A DNA stretch of 64,000 nt from Allgaiera indica (GTDB lineage: Bacteria; Pseudomonadota; Alphaproteobacteria; Rhodobacterales; Rhodobacteraceae), in the NCBI RefSeq assembly GCF_900106675.1, contig NZ_FNOB01000006.1, forward strand, positions 124,001 to 188,000. Direction: 5' to 3'. The notes beneath the pieces were generated by a model. The model worked only from the letters and a program-made list of their open reading frames with translations, ran no database searches and was not told the origin of the DNA. Position 1 is the first letter of the stretch, and every line of letters begins with the position of its first letter. Shown in pieces: positions 49,980-57,570 of the stretch. The position numbers and the translations under genes were made by a program.

Positions 49980-50185
49980 AGGCGATGCGCTTCACCCCGC
50001 CGGGCTATGGCGGTCGGCGACGCGATCCCGATGAGGTCAAGCGCGACGGCTGGCGGGAACAGGGAATTTTAGCGGTGTCCGTCGACGACGACAGGCTGAC
50101 CTGGCCCGAGCGGGAACTGGTGCGCCAGCTGGGCGAACGCCTCTACGGGCCGCGCCCCGCCGATGACGGAGAGCGTCATGGATAG
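49976..50185 (+). CDS. Short hypothetical phage protein
   Basis: This protein of 69 residues begins MKAMRFTPPGYGGRRRDPDE. It is coupled to the previous gene by an ATGA overlap and overlaps the next start by 8 nt. No family recognised. Confidence 0.55.
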   Translation: MKAMRFTPPGYGGRRRDPDEVKRDGWREQGILAVSVDDDRLTWPERELVRQLGERLYGPRPADDGERHG

Positions 50186-50618
50186 GTGGACCCCGTCCCT
50201 CGTCGAGGCCCGGCTTTCCGAGGCGGCATTCGTGCTCAAACGGCTCCCCGAGCCACGACTTCGGGGGTATTTCAGCACATGGCCCGAGATCATCCACTCC
50301 TTCGCCGACCAGGTGGGCCAGGAGCCGAAACGGATGCGCGTACTGCCCTCGCCGCAGGCGATCAGCCGGATGGAGGAGACGCTGACCTGGACTGCCGGTC
50401 TCGACCCGGTCGACGGAAAGATCGTCTGGCTTCGCGCTTACGGCTATCGCTGGCGCGAGGTCTGCCGCGCGGTCGGTCTTCAGCGTGCCTCTGCCCATCA
50501 TCATTGGGTCTATTCCTTGTGTCTGATCGCGCACCGGCTGAACAACCGCCGCCTCAACCCGCGGCTTTCCATGCAGCAGGTGATCGACCTCGCGCGCGCC
50601 GACGACCCGGCGCTGTGA
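50178..50618 (+). CDS. DUF6362-like phage protein
   Basis: This protein of 146 residues begins MDRWTPSLVEARLSEAAFVL and contains FSTWPEIIHSFADQ, PSPQAISRMEETLTWT and WREVCRAVGLQRASAHHHW, an HTH-like end. The ATG at 50178 with GGAGAG upstream is preferred over one at 50163. Such proteins sit between replication and packaging genes and may regulate late transcription. Confidence 0.75.
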   Translation: MDRWTPSLVEARLSEAAFVLKRLPEPRLRGYFSTWPEIIHSFADQVGQEPKRMRVLPSPQAISRMEETLTWTAGLDPVDGKIVWLRAYGYRWREVCRAVGLQRASAHHHWVYSLCLIAHRLNNRRLNPRLSMQQVIDLARADDPAL

Positions 50619-50960
50619 GCGTTCCGAAGCCGGATGAATTTTTTTCCAGACACTTTCGCGATCATGCCGGTATGTGAGGGGTAAGTTCAATCGGTGCGTC
50701 GGAAGGTCACCCAGCCAAGGCCACGGTTCCTTCCTGGCTGAATACGTATGCTGGCGGGCTTGGCGCGCAATATCGCCAGCGACAGGGCCGGATTTTTGGG
50801 AAGCCACCCGGAATCCGGATCCATGAAAACCCCACGCAAACCCAATAAACACTGGCCTTCTGGCCGGATACCCCGGACGCCGCTGGACCCCGCGAGGAGT
50901 CCAGCGCGGCATCCGGAATCCACTCCGCCGGAATCCACCACCACTCACGGAACACCGCCC
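50619..50960. other. Regulatory intergenic region before the methyltransferase genes
   Basis: This region contains GCCGGTATGTGAGG (50666-50679), an 8-bp hairpin CGCTGGAC / GTCCAGCG (50881-50888 and 50899-50906), and two copies of CCGGAATCCAC (50913-50923, 50928-50938). A frame stays open from 50748 into the methyltransferase but codes for low-complexity sequence. The region is probably the promoter and control region of the modification operon. Confidence 0.5.
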
Positions 50961-52310
50961 ATGACGCTGAGCTTCGCCCCCGAGCGGATCGAAACCTGGC
51001 CGCTGGCCAAGCTCCAGCCCTACGCGAAGAACGCGAAGGTGCATGGGGCCGACCAGGTGGCGAAGATCGCCGCCAGCATGGCCGAGTTCGGCTGGACCGT
51101 GCCCTGCCTCGTCGGCGATGACGGCGAGCTGATCGCCGGACACGGCCGCGTTCTGGCCGCAACGCAGCTCGGGCTGACCGAGGCACCGGTGATCGTGCTC
51201 GGGCACCTGACCGAGGCGCAGCGGCGGGCCTATCGTCTGGCCGACAACAAGCTGACGGAGCTTGCCGACTGGAACGAAGCCGTTCTTTCGGCAGAACTGA
51301 ATGACCTGCTGGCCGAGGACTTTGACCTGTCGCCGGTCGGCTTCTCCGACGGCGAACTCGACAAGCTGCTGGCCTTCGTGCCGGAGGGGGACGGTGAAAC
51401 AGAAGATGGCGCCGGCGGCTCCGTGCCGCCGGTGACCATCCCGGAGCCGCCGCGCAACCCGGTGTCGCGGACGGGCGATCTGTGGATCCTTGGCGATCAC
51501 CGGCTGCTCTGCGGCGACAGCACGAACCACGACGACGTGCGCCGTCTGATGAACGGCGAGCGCGCGGTGCTGTTCGCGACCGATCCGCCGTATCTCGTCG
51601 ACTACGACGGGTCCAACCATCCGACCCGGAACAAGGACTGGTCCGCCTCCTATGGCACGACCTGGGATGACAGCTCGCAGGGCGCGGAGCTCTACGACGG
51701 CTTCATTGCCGCCGCCGTTGCGGAAGCGATCACCGAGGATGCCGCGTGGTATTGCTGGCACGCCTCCCGCCGCCAGGCGATGCTGGAAGCCTGCTGGGAG
51801 AAGGCGGGCGCCTTCGTGCATCAGCAGATCATCTGGGTGAAGGATCGCGGCGTCCTGACCCGGTCGCATTATCTTTGGAAGCACGAGCCCTGCTTCATGG
51901 GCTGGCGCCGCCCGAACCGCCCGCCGAAGGTGGCAGAGGAAACGCTGCCCTCGACCTGGGAGATGCCGTCCTTCGCCAAGGACGAGCGGCCCGACCATCC
52001 GACGCCGAAACCGCTCGACGCCTTCGGGATCCCGATGCGCCAGCACGTCGCCCGTGGCGGGCTTTGCTACGAGCCGTTCTCCGGCTCGGGCTCGCAGATC
52101 ATGGCGGGCGAAGCCAACGGTCGCCGCGTCTACGCCATGGAGATCAGCCCAGCCTACGTCGATGTCGCCGTGGAGCGCTGGCAGGCGGAGACTGGCAAGG
52201 ACGCGATCCTCGATGACGACGGTCGAACTTTTTCGCAGGTGAGGGCCGAGCGGCTGAAAAACACACAAGGTGCAGATACCGCCCAATCCGAACAGAAGGC
52301 CGCAGCCTGA
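50961..52310 (+). CDS. ParB-domain DNA methyltransferase (prophage B)
   Basis: This protein of 449 residues has a ParB/Srx-like domain (KLQPYAKNAKVHG, LIAGHGRVLAAT) and a methyltransferase domain with ATDPPYLVDYDG and PFSGSGSQIMAGEA. It is a beta-type N6-adenine or N4-cytosine enzyme. The ATG at 50961 follows a control region; the longer open frame upstream is not used in this call. A homologue lies in prophage A at 15275. It probably protects phage DNA. Confidence 0.9.
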   Translation: MTLSFAPERIETWPLAKLQPYAKNAKVHGADQVAKIAASMAEFGWTVPCLVGDDGELIAGHGRVLAATQLGLTEAPVIVLGHLTEAQRRAYRLADNKLTELADWNEAVLSAELNDLLAEDFDLSPVGFSDGELDKLLAFVPEGDGETEDGAGGSVPPVTIPEPPRNPVSRTGDLWILGDHRLLCGDSTNHDDVRRLMNGERAVLFATDPPYLVDYDGSNHPTRNKDWSASYGTTWDDSSQGAELYDGFIAAAVAEAITEDAAWYCWHASRRQAMLEACWEKAGAFVHQQIIWVKDRGVLTRSHYLWKHEPCFMGWRRPNRPPKVAEETLPSTWEMPSFAKDERPDHPTPKPLDAFGIPMRQHVARGGLCYEPFSGSGSQIMAGEANGRRVYAMEISPAYVDVAVERWQAETGKDAILDDDGRTFSQVRAERLKNTQGADTAQSEQKAAA

Positions 52311-52314
52311 GGCG

Positions 52315-53301
52315 ATGCATGACCTGGCTCTACCTTCCCCCGGCCTGTCTGCCGGAGCTGGAGACCTGTTCGGCCTCTCGCTCTGCTCCGGCGCAGGCGG
52401 GCTCGACCTCGGGCTCGCCATCGCCTTGCCCGAATATCGAACTGTGGGCCATGTCGAACGGGAAACCTACGCCGCGGCCATTCTCGTGGCCCGGATGGAA
52501 GAGGCGGCCTTGGATCCGGCGCCTGTCTGGGACGACGTTGCCAGCTTCGACGGCCGCCCTTGGCGCGGTGCGGTGGACATCGTCACTGCGGGCTATCCGT
52601 GTCAGCCATTCAGCGTGGCGGGCAAACGCCGGGGTGTCGACGACCCCCGCCACCTCTGGCCGCATGTCGCCCGCATCGTCGGCGAGGTCCAGCCGCCCTT
52701 CGTCTTCCTCGAGAACGTCGCCCATCATCTCCGCCTCGGCTTTCCCGAAGTCGCCGGAGGATTGGTCGACATGGGCTACAGACTTGCGGCGGGCCTCTTC
52801 ACGGCGGCGGAAGTCAGGGCGCCGCACAAGCGCGAGCGGCTCTTCATCCTCGCCATCCGCGAGGGAGACCACCTGGCCGACCCCGCGCGCTTGCTCCGGG
52901 ACCCGCTCGAGCGGTGGGAACCGGACGGAGATGCTCGCCCGTTGGCCGACGCCGATGGCGAGCGACGGCCACAAGCCGAGCGCGGGCAAGCGGAAGCCGG
53001 CCGATCTGACGAATGCCAGCCGCATGTGGATGACGCCGACAGCGCGGGATCACAAGGACGGGGCGACGACATTGGCGAACACGCCGGTGAACGGCCTGCT
53101 TGGCCGCCAGGTCCTGGTGACGCCGACGGCTGGCGGGAGTACCTGCGACACGCCCCGGACGCTGAACCCAGCGTTCGTCGAGGCGCTGATGGGCTGGCCC
53201 ACCGGGTGGACCGGCTTCGCCTCTGCGGCAACGGAGTGGTCCCGCTGGTTGCCGCGCATGCGGTCAGAACTCTCGCGGCTCAACTGCTGGCCGATGGATG
53301 A
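52315..53301 (+). CDS. DNA cytosine-5 methyltransferase
   Basis: This protein of 328 residues has motif I SLCSGAGGLDLGL, motif IV GYPCQPFSVAG with the catalytic cysteine, motif VI FLENV, motif VIII region HKRERLFIL, and motif X CGNGVVPLVAA. Between motifs VIII and X the sequence is a long Asp/Arg/Gly-rich stretch that looks unlike a target-recognition domain. It begins 5 nt after the previous stop. The same DNA in the next frame carries another phage-like C-terminus (see the overlapping entry). Confidence 0.88.
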   Translation: MHDLALPSPGLSAGAGDLFGLSLCSGAGGLDLGLAIALPEYRTVGHVERETYAAAILVARMEEAALDPAPVWDDVASFDGRPWRGAVDIVTAGYPCQPFSVAGKRRGVDDPRHLWPHVARIVGEVQPPFVFLENVAHHLRLGFPEVAGGLVDMGYRLAAGLFTAAEVRAPHKRERLFILAIREGDHLADPARLLRDPLERWEPDGDARPLADADGERRPQAERGQAEAGRSDECQPHVDDADSAGSQGRGDDIGEHAGERPAWPPGPGDADGWREYLRHAPDAEPSVRRGADGLAHRVDRLRLCGNGVVPLVAAHAVRTLAAQLLADG

Positions 53302-53314
53302 GAGTGAGGCATGA
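52319..53314 (+). CDS. Overlapping second-frame ORF over the cytosine methyltransferase (candidate)
   Basis: This 331-codon frame starts 4 nt after the methyltransferase ATG (ATGCATGACC) and ends in an ATGA overlap with the next gene. The first two thirds are Ser/Arg-rich, as expected of a shadow frame. The last 110 residues (WPTPMASDGHKPSAGKRK, TPTARDHKDGATTL, LNPAFVEALMGWPTGWTGF, SAATEWSRWL) look like a real phage protein family found near DNA methylases. Either two overlapping genes, a frameshift fusion, or coincidence. Confidence 0.35.
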   Translation: MTWLYLPPACLPELETCSASRSAPAQAGSTSGSPSPCPNIELWAMSNGKPTPRPFSWPGWKRRPWIRRLSGTTLPASTAALGAVRWTSSLRAIRVSHSAWRANAGVSTTPATSGRMSPASSARSSRPSSSSRTSPIISASAFPKSPEDWSTWATDLRRASSRRRKSGRRTSASGSSSSPSARETTWPTPRACSGTRSSGGNRTEMLARWPTPMASDGHKPSAGKRKPADLTNASRMWMTPTARDHKDGATTLANTPVNGLLGRQVLVTPTAGGSTCDTPRTLNPAFVEALMGWPTGWTGFASAATEWSRWLPRMRSELSRLNCWPMDESEA

Positions 53315-53535
53315 AGCAGTCGCGGCTCATGTCGATGGTCGAGGCGGCCACGAACGTTGTTGTCGGCTACGTTCTGGCCATCGCCACGCAGATCGTCGTG
53401 TTCCCGTGGTTCGGGATCGAGACCGGTCTCGCGGAGCATCTGACCATCGGCCTCGCTTTCGTCGGCGTCTCGCTGGTGCGGTCCTTCGCCCTGCGCCGGC
53501 TGTTCGAGGCGCTGCGGATGCGCGGGACGAAATAG
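53311..53535 (+). CDS. Small membrane protein (DUF7220-like), prophage B
   Basis: This protein of 74 residues has two hydrophobic stretches (NVVVGYVLAIATQIVVFPWF and IGLAFVGVSLVRSFAL) and a basic C-terminus. It is a homologue of the 16573 protein; both follow methyltransferase genes. Its ATG overlaps the stop of the second-frame ORF by 4 nt. Probably an inner-membrane protein of unknown role. Confidence 0.76.
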   Translation: MKQSRLMSMVEAATNVVVGYVLAIATQIVVFPWFGIETGLAEHLTIGLAFVGVSLVRSFALRRLFEALRMRGTK

Positions 53536-53586
53536 GCACCGCCGCCCGTTTGGGGCGGCGGCTACAGAATTCTGGCGGACCGGGTG

Positions 53587-54111
53587 TCAATCGCTGGCGA
53601 TGCGATAGACCCGCCCGCGCCCCTCGACCTTCTCAGAGGTGATCGTCATGCCCAGCTTCTTCTTTAGGGCGCCGGACATGGCGCCTCTCACTGTGTGAGC
53701 CTGCCATCCGGTGGCTTCGACGATCTCGTCGATGGTTGCACCGACGTCGTCGCGAAGCATTTCAATCATCCGCGCCTGCTTCGTGCCGGTGCGCGGTTTG
53801 CGAGTCTTGGGCGCGGGCTTGGTGTCCGGTTGCTCCGGCTCGATGCCGATGGCCGCGAGGCCCGCATCGGTGACGTGCAGGAGGATGGCACAACCATCCT
53901 CATCGTTGCGCCAGATGCGGTTCAGGGCGGGATCGGCCTTCGCGAGTTGATCCGTCACGGTTTCGGCGATCAGCCCGCGCTTCATGAGCGCGCCGATCAC
54001 TTTCTGCGCGGCGCCTCCGCGCAAGCTGCCGGGGAGAGGCAGGACATTGCGATCGTCACGCTGCGCGGCGGCGCCGAGGATGATTGCTTGCGTGTCGGAT
54101 AGCTTGGTCAT
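53587..54111 (-). CDS. DUF3489 protein (winged-helix-like)
   Basis: This protein of 174 residues begins MTKLSDTQAIILGAAAQRDD and has a C-terminal GTKQARMIEMLRDDVGATIDEIVEATGWQAHTVRG segment, the DUF3489 signature, resembling a winged helix. It reads against the surrounding plus-strand genes, as does the small cluster to 54712. Possibly a regulator. Confidence 0.84.
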   Translation of the reverse strand: MTKLSDTQAIILGAAAQRDDRNVLPLPGSLRGGAAQKVIGALMKRGLIAETVTDQLAKADPALNRIWRNDEDGCAILLHVTDAGLAAIGIEPEQPDTKPAPKTRKPRTGTKQARMIEMLRDDVGATIDEIVEATGWQAHTVRGAMSGALKKKLGMTITSEKVEGRGRVYRIASD

Positions 54112-54248
54112 CTGGGGTCTCCGTGTTCGGGGCCGCGACCGTCGCGACCCTCCTACGACCCGTTCGCCCGACTTACGCGGCCCCACTGGGGCCACGGTTC
54201 GGGCTCACCGCGCAGGGCGCGCGGCGGGAGTTCCGGCTGCGCCGGAGA

Positions 54249-54518
54249 TCACTCGGCGTATTCGCCTTCGCCGAACAGGAAGTCGGTGATTTCCCTGAGG
54301 TCGCTGGCGACATGGTCGAGCGACCCGATGGCTCCCCAGTTGACCGCATCGGGGTCGAACCCGAAGTGGTCGTCGCTGAGTGCCTGCATCCGGGCGAGCA
54401 TTTCGTCGATCTCGGCCTTCTTTCCGATGAAGGCGGCGAGGGCAGCCTCTTGGTTCTTCCGCGCCTTCTCGGCCCGGAGTTCATGGCGGGGCGTGGGTTG
54501 CGGGTTGAGGCGGGTCAT
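54249..54518 (-). CDS. Hypothetical phage protein, helical
   Basis: This protein of 89 residues begins MTRLNPQPTPRHELRAEKAR, with a helical KKAEIDEMLARMQAL and an acidic end. It lies in a minus-strand group of three small genes (53587-54712). Function unknown. ATG 54533 is an alternative start. Confidence 0.6.
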   Translation of the reverse strand: MTRLNPQPTPRHELRAEKARKNQEAALAAFIGKKAEIDEMLARMQALSDDHFGFDPDAVNWGAIGSLDHVASDLREITDFLFGEGEYAE

Positions 54519-54529
54519 TCGTGTTCTCC

Positions 54530-54712
54530 TCACTTTGTCCGCTCGATCATGGCGAGGATGGCGCAGGCCATGCCGCCGAGAAACTCGCCGCGGCGGAAGA
54601 CGATCTCGTCGATCTCGCTGGCGCGGTCGATGGTGGGGTCAACCGCGAGGTCGTCGGCCATGTGCGGCAGCAGGTGGCGGGCTTCGGTGTTGTAGCGTTC
54701 GGCGAGGGTCAT
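54530..54712 (-). CDS. Small hypothetical phage protein
   Basis: This protein of 60 residues begins MTLAERYNTEARHLLPHMAD and ends GGMACAILAMIERTK. It is the first gene of the minus-strand group and lies opposite the terminase operon with a 110-bp divergent gap. Function unknown. Confidence 0.55.
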   Translation of the reverse strand: MTLAERYNTEARHLLPHMADDLAVDPTIDRASEIDEIVFRRGEFLGGMACAILAMIERTK

Positions 54713-54822
54713 GGCGGGCTCCGTAGCTGAGTTGCATCGTCCTTGTGATGACACGTTCGCTCTGGTCGGGAGGCTTATCAACACCATAAGCACATGATTT
54801 TGAAAGATAATCGGAGCGCGCC

Positions 54823-55383
54823 ATGGAGGGCTTGAGCGAGCGCCAATACGCCGCCCGTGTCGGCCTGTCACGCGGCGCGATCCAGAAGGCGAAAGCGACG
54901 GGGCGGCTGGTGCTGCACGAAGATGGCAGCATCGACGCGGAGGCCAGTGATGCCCTGCGCGCGCAGGCGACCGATCCTTCGAAAACCCGCAAAGCACCAC
55001 AACCCAAGCTGAAGCCCGTTCCGGAAGCAGCGGTGTCCGCCGTCGGCGATACCCTGCGGGAACAGGGAATGGCCGCGCCACCGGTCGGCAGCGGCACCAC
55101 CTTTCTGCAGGCCAAGACGGCGAACGAAGTGCTGAAGGCGCAGGAACGGCGCCTCCGGCTGCAGAAGCTGAAAGGCGAGTTGATCGACCGGGCCCGCGCA
55201 TTGTCGCTGGTTTTCCGGCTGGCGCGGCAGGAGCGTGACGTCTGGGTCAACTGGCCCGCGCGGGCGGCGGCGTTGATGGCAGCCGATCTGGGCGTCGAGC
55301 CCGCCGTGATGCAAAAGGTCCTGGAGAAACATGTCCGAGCCCAGCTCGACGAGCTTGCCGAGATCAAACCCGATCTCCGGTGA
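54823..55383 (+). CDS. Terminase small subunit, Nu1-like
   Basis: This protein of 186 residues begins MEGLSERQYAARVGLSRGAI, a winged-HTH start like lambda Nu1, followed by a linker and a helical region KTANEVLKAQERRLRLQKLKG that may bind the large subunit. It overlaps the large-subunit gene by 53 nt. It selects phage DNA for packaging. Confidence 0.84.
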   Translation: MEGLSERQYAARVGLSRGAIQKAKATGRLVLHEDGSIDAEASDALRAQATDPSKTRKAPQPKLKPVPEAAVSAVGDTLREQGMAAPPVGSGTTFLQAKTANEVLKAQERRLRLQKLKGELIDRARALSLVFRLARQERDVWVNWPARAAALMAADLGVEPAVMQKVLEKHVRAQLDELAEIKPDLR

Positions 55384-57361
55384 TGCGCACGCCTCAAGTA
55401 GCGAAGCGGTAGGCGAACAAATCGAAGACTTCGAGGGCGCGGCGGAAATCCTGCGCGCCTGGGGTGAAGGCCTGAAGCCGGATCCGGACCTGACCGTGTC
55501 GCAATGGGCGGATCGGCACCGGATGCTCTCGGGCCGGGCCTCGGCAGAACCCGGGCGGTATCGCACGGCCCGCACGCCCTACATGGGCGAGATCATGGAC
55601 CGGCTAAGCCCGGGCGATCCAACGCAGCGGATCGTGTTCATGAAGGCGGCACAGGTCGGCGCGACCGAGGCCGGCAACAACTGGATCGGCTTCGTGATCC
55701 ACCAGGCACCGGGCCCGATGCTGGCGGTCCAGCCGACGGTGGAACTGGCGAAACGCAACTCGCGCCAGCGGATCGACCCGCTGATCGATGAAAGCCCGGA
55801 GCTGCGCGAACGGGTCAAACCGGCGCGCTCGCGGGATGCGGGCAACACGATGCTCTCCAAGGAATTCGCAGGCGGCATCCTGATCATGACCGGGGCCAAC
55901 TCGGCGGTCGGGCTGCGTTCGACCCCGGCGCGCTACATCTTCCTCGACGAGGTCGATGCCTATCCAGCCTCGGCCGACGAGGAAGGCGACCCGGTCACGC
56001 TGGCCGAGGCGCGGTCGCTGACCTTTGCCCATCGGCGCAAGGTGTTCCTGGTCTCGACCCCGACGATCCGGGGGCTGAGCCGGATCGAGCGGGAATACGA
56101 GGCCAGCGACCAGCGCCGCTTCTTCGTGCCGTGCCCCCATTGCGGGCAGATGCAATGGCTGAAGTTCGAGCGGCTGCGCTGGCAGAAGGGTCGGCCGGAA
56201 ACGGCGGAATACCATTGCGAGGGCTGCGAGGCGCCCATCGCGGAACACCACAAGACGGCGATGTTGCAAGCGGGCGAATGGCGCCCGACGTCCGAGGCGG
56301 CTGATCCGAACACCGTCGGCTATCACCTCTCGGCGCTCTATTCCCCCATCGGCTGGCTGAGCTGGGAGCGGATCGTGCGGGCATGGGAAGCGGCGCAGGG
56401 GGCGGACGAGGCCATCAAGGCGTTCCGCAACACCATTCTTGGCGAGACATGGGTCGAGACCGGCGAGGCGCCCGATTGGCAGCGGCTTTACGACCGGCGT
56501 GAGCGATGGAGGCCGGGCATCGTTCCCGCGGGCGGGTTGTTCCTCACCGCCGGGGCCGACGTGCAGAAAGACCGGATCGAGGTCGATGTCTGGGCCTGGG
56601 GCCGTGGTCTGGAAAGCTGGCTCGTCGATCACATTGTCATTGAGGGTGGACCCGACCGGCATGAGGCCTGGGGCGATCTGACAGACCTGCTCGGTCGAAC
56701 ATGGCGGCATGAGCGTGGCGCACATCTGAAGATCGCGCGGCTCGCCATCGATACCGGCTATGAGGCCCCGGCAGTCTATGGTTGGGCGCGGGCGCAAGGC
56801 TTTGCACAGGTGTCGCCCGTGAAGGGCGTCGAGGGGTTCAATCGGGCCAGTCCGGTCTCGGGCCCCACTTACGTGGATGCGACCGAGGGCGGCAAGCGCC
56901 TGCGACGCGGCGCGCGGCTCTGGACCGTGGCGGTCTCAACCTTCAAGGCCGAGACCTACCGCTTCCTGCGGCTGGCGCGGCCGACGGAGGAGGATCTGGC
57001 CAAGGGGGCCGCGTTCCCGGCCGGCACGGTGCATCTGCCGGGTTGGGTCGAGAACGAATGGTTGAAGCAGTTCGTCGCCGAACAACTGGTGACGGTCGCT
57101 ACCCGCCGCGGCTTTGCCCGGCTGGAATGGCAGAAGCTGCGCGAGCGGAACGAGGCGCTGGACTGCCGGGTGTATGCCCGGGCCGCCGCCTGGATCGCGG
57201 GTGCGGATCGCTGGACCGACGAGAAATGGCGCGACCTCGAGGATCAGCTCGGGGTGGCCGACGCTTCTGCGGATCCCGCGGGGCAGATCAACAGGCAGGC
57301 GCAGGCATCGCAGGGGAAACGCCGATCCGACTGGCTCGGACGGCGTGGAGGATGGTTCTAA
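55331..57361 (+). CDS. Terminase large subunit, GpA family
   Basis: This protein of 676 residues has the ATPase domain with FMKAAQVGATEAGNNW (Walker A region) and FLDEVDAYPASADEEGDP (Walker B), a zinc-like CPHCGQM...CEGCEAP, and a C-terminal nuclease domain with LAIDTGYEAP. It pumps DNA into proheads and cuts it, as lambda GpA does. Its stop shares a base with the next ATG. Confidence 0.95.
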   Translation: MSEPSSTSLPRSNPISGDAHASSSEAVGEQIEDFEGAAEILRAWGEGLKPDPDLTVSQWADRHRMLSGRASAEPGRYRTARTPYMGEIMDRLSPGDPTQRIVFMKAAQVGATEAGNNWIGFVIHQAPGPMLAVQPTVELAKRNSRQRIDPLIDESPELRERVKPARSRDAGNTMLSKEFAGGILIMTGANSAVGLRSTPARYIFLDEVDAYPASADEEGDPVTLAEARSLTFAHRRKVFLVSTPTIRGLSRIEREYEASDQRRFFVPCPHCGQMQWLKFERLRWQKGRPETAEYHCEGCEAPIAEHHKTAMLQAGEWRPTSEAADPNTVGYHLSALYSPIGWLSWERIVRAWEAAQGADEAIKAFRNTILGETWVETGEAPDWQRLYDRRERWRPGIVPAGGLFLTAGADVQKDRIEVDVWAWGRGLESWLVDHIVIEGGPDRHEAWGDLTDLLGRTWRHERGAHLKIARLAIDTGYEAPAVYGWARAQGFAQVSPVKGVEGFNRASPVSGPTYVDATEGGKRLRRGARLWTVAVSTFKAETYRFLRLARPTEEDLAKGAAFPAGTVHLPGWVENEWLKQFVAEQLVTVATRRGFARLEWQKLRERNEALDCRVYARAAAWIAGADRWTDEKWRDLEDQLGVADASADPAGQINRQAQASQGKRRSDWLGRRGGWF

Positions 57362-57570
57362 TGGCGGACTGGACGGAAACCGAATTGTCGGCGCTGCGCC
57401 GGGCCTATGCCAGTGGCACGACGCGGGTCAGCTATGACGGCAAATCCGTCGACTACGGCTCGGCCGAGGATCTGCTGGCGCGCATCCGGACCATTGAGCG
57501 GGCGATTGCGGGGACGACCCGACCGCTGCCGGTGGCGGGCCTCGCGGGCTTCAGCCGCGGGGATCGATAA
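57361..57570 (+). CDS. gpW-like head-tail joining protein
   Basis: This protein of 69 residues begins MADWTETELSALRRAYASGT and contains VDYGSAEDLLARIRTIERAI, as in lambda gpW-type head completion proteins. It has 1-nt overlaps with both neighbours. It lies between terminase and portal as in lambda. Confidence 0.85.
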   Translation: MADWTETELSALRRAYASGTTRVSYDGKSVDYGSAEDLLARIRTIERAIAGTTRPLPVAGLAGFSRGDR

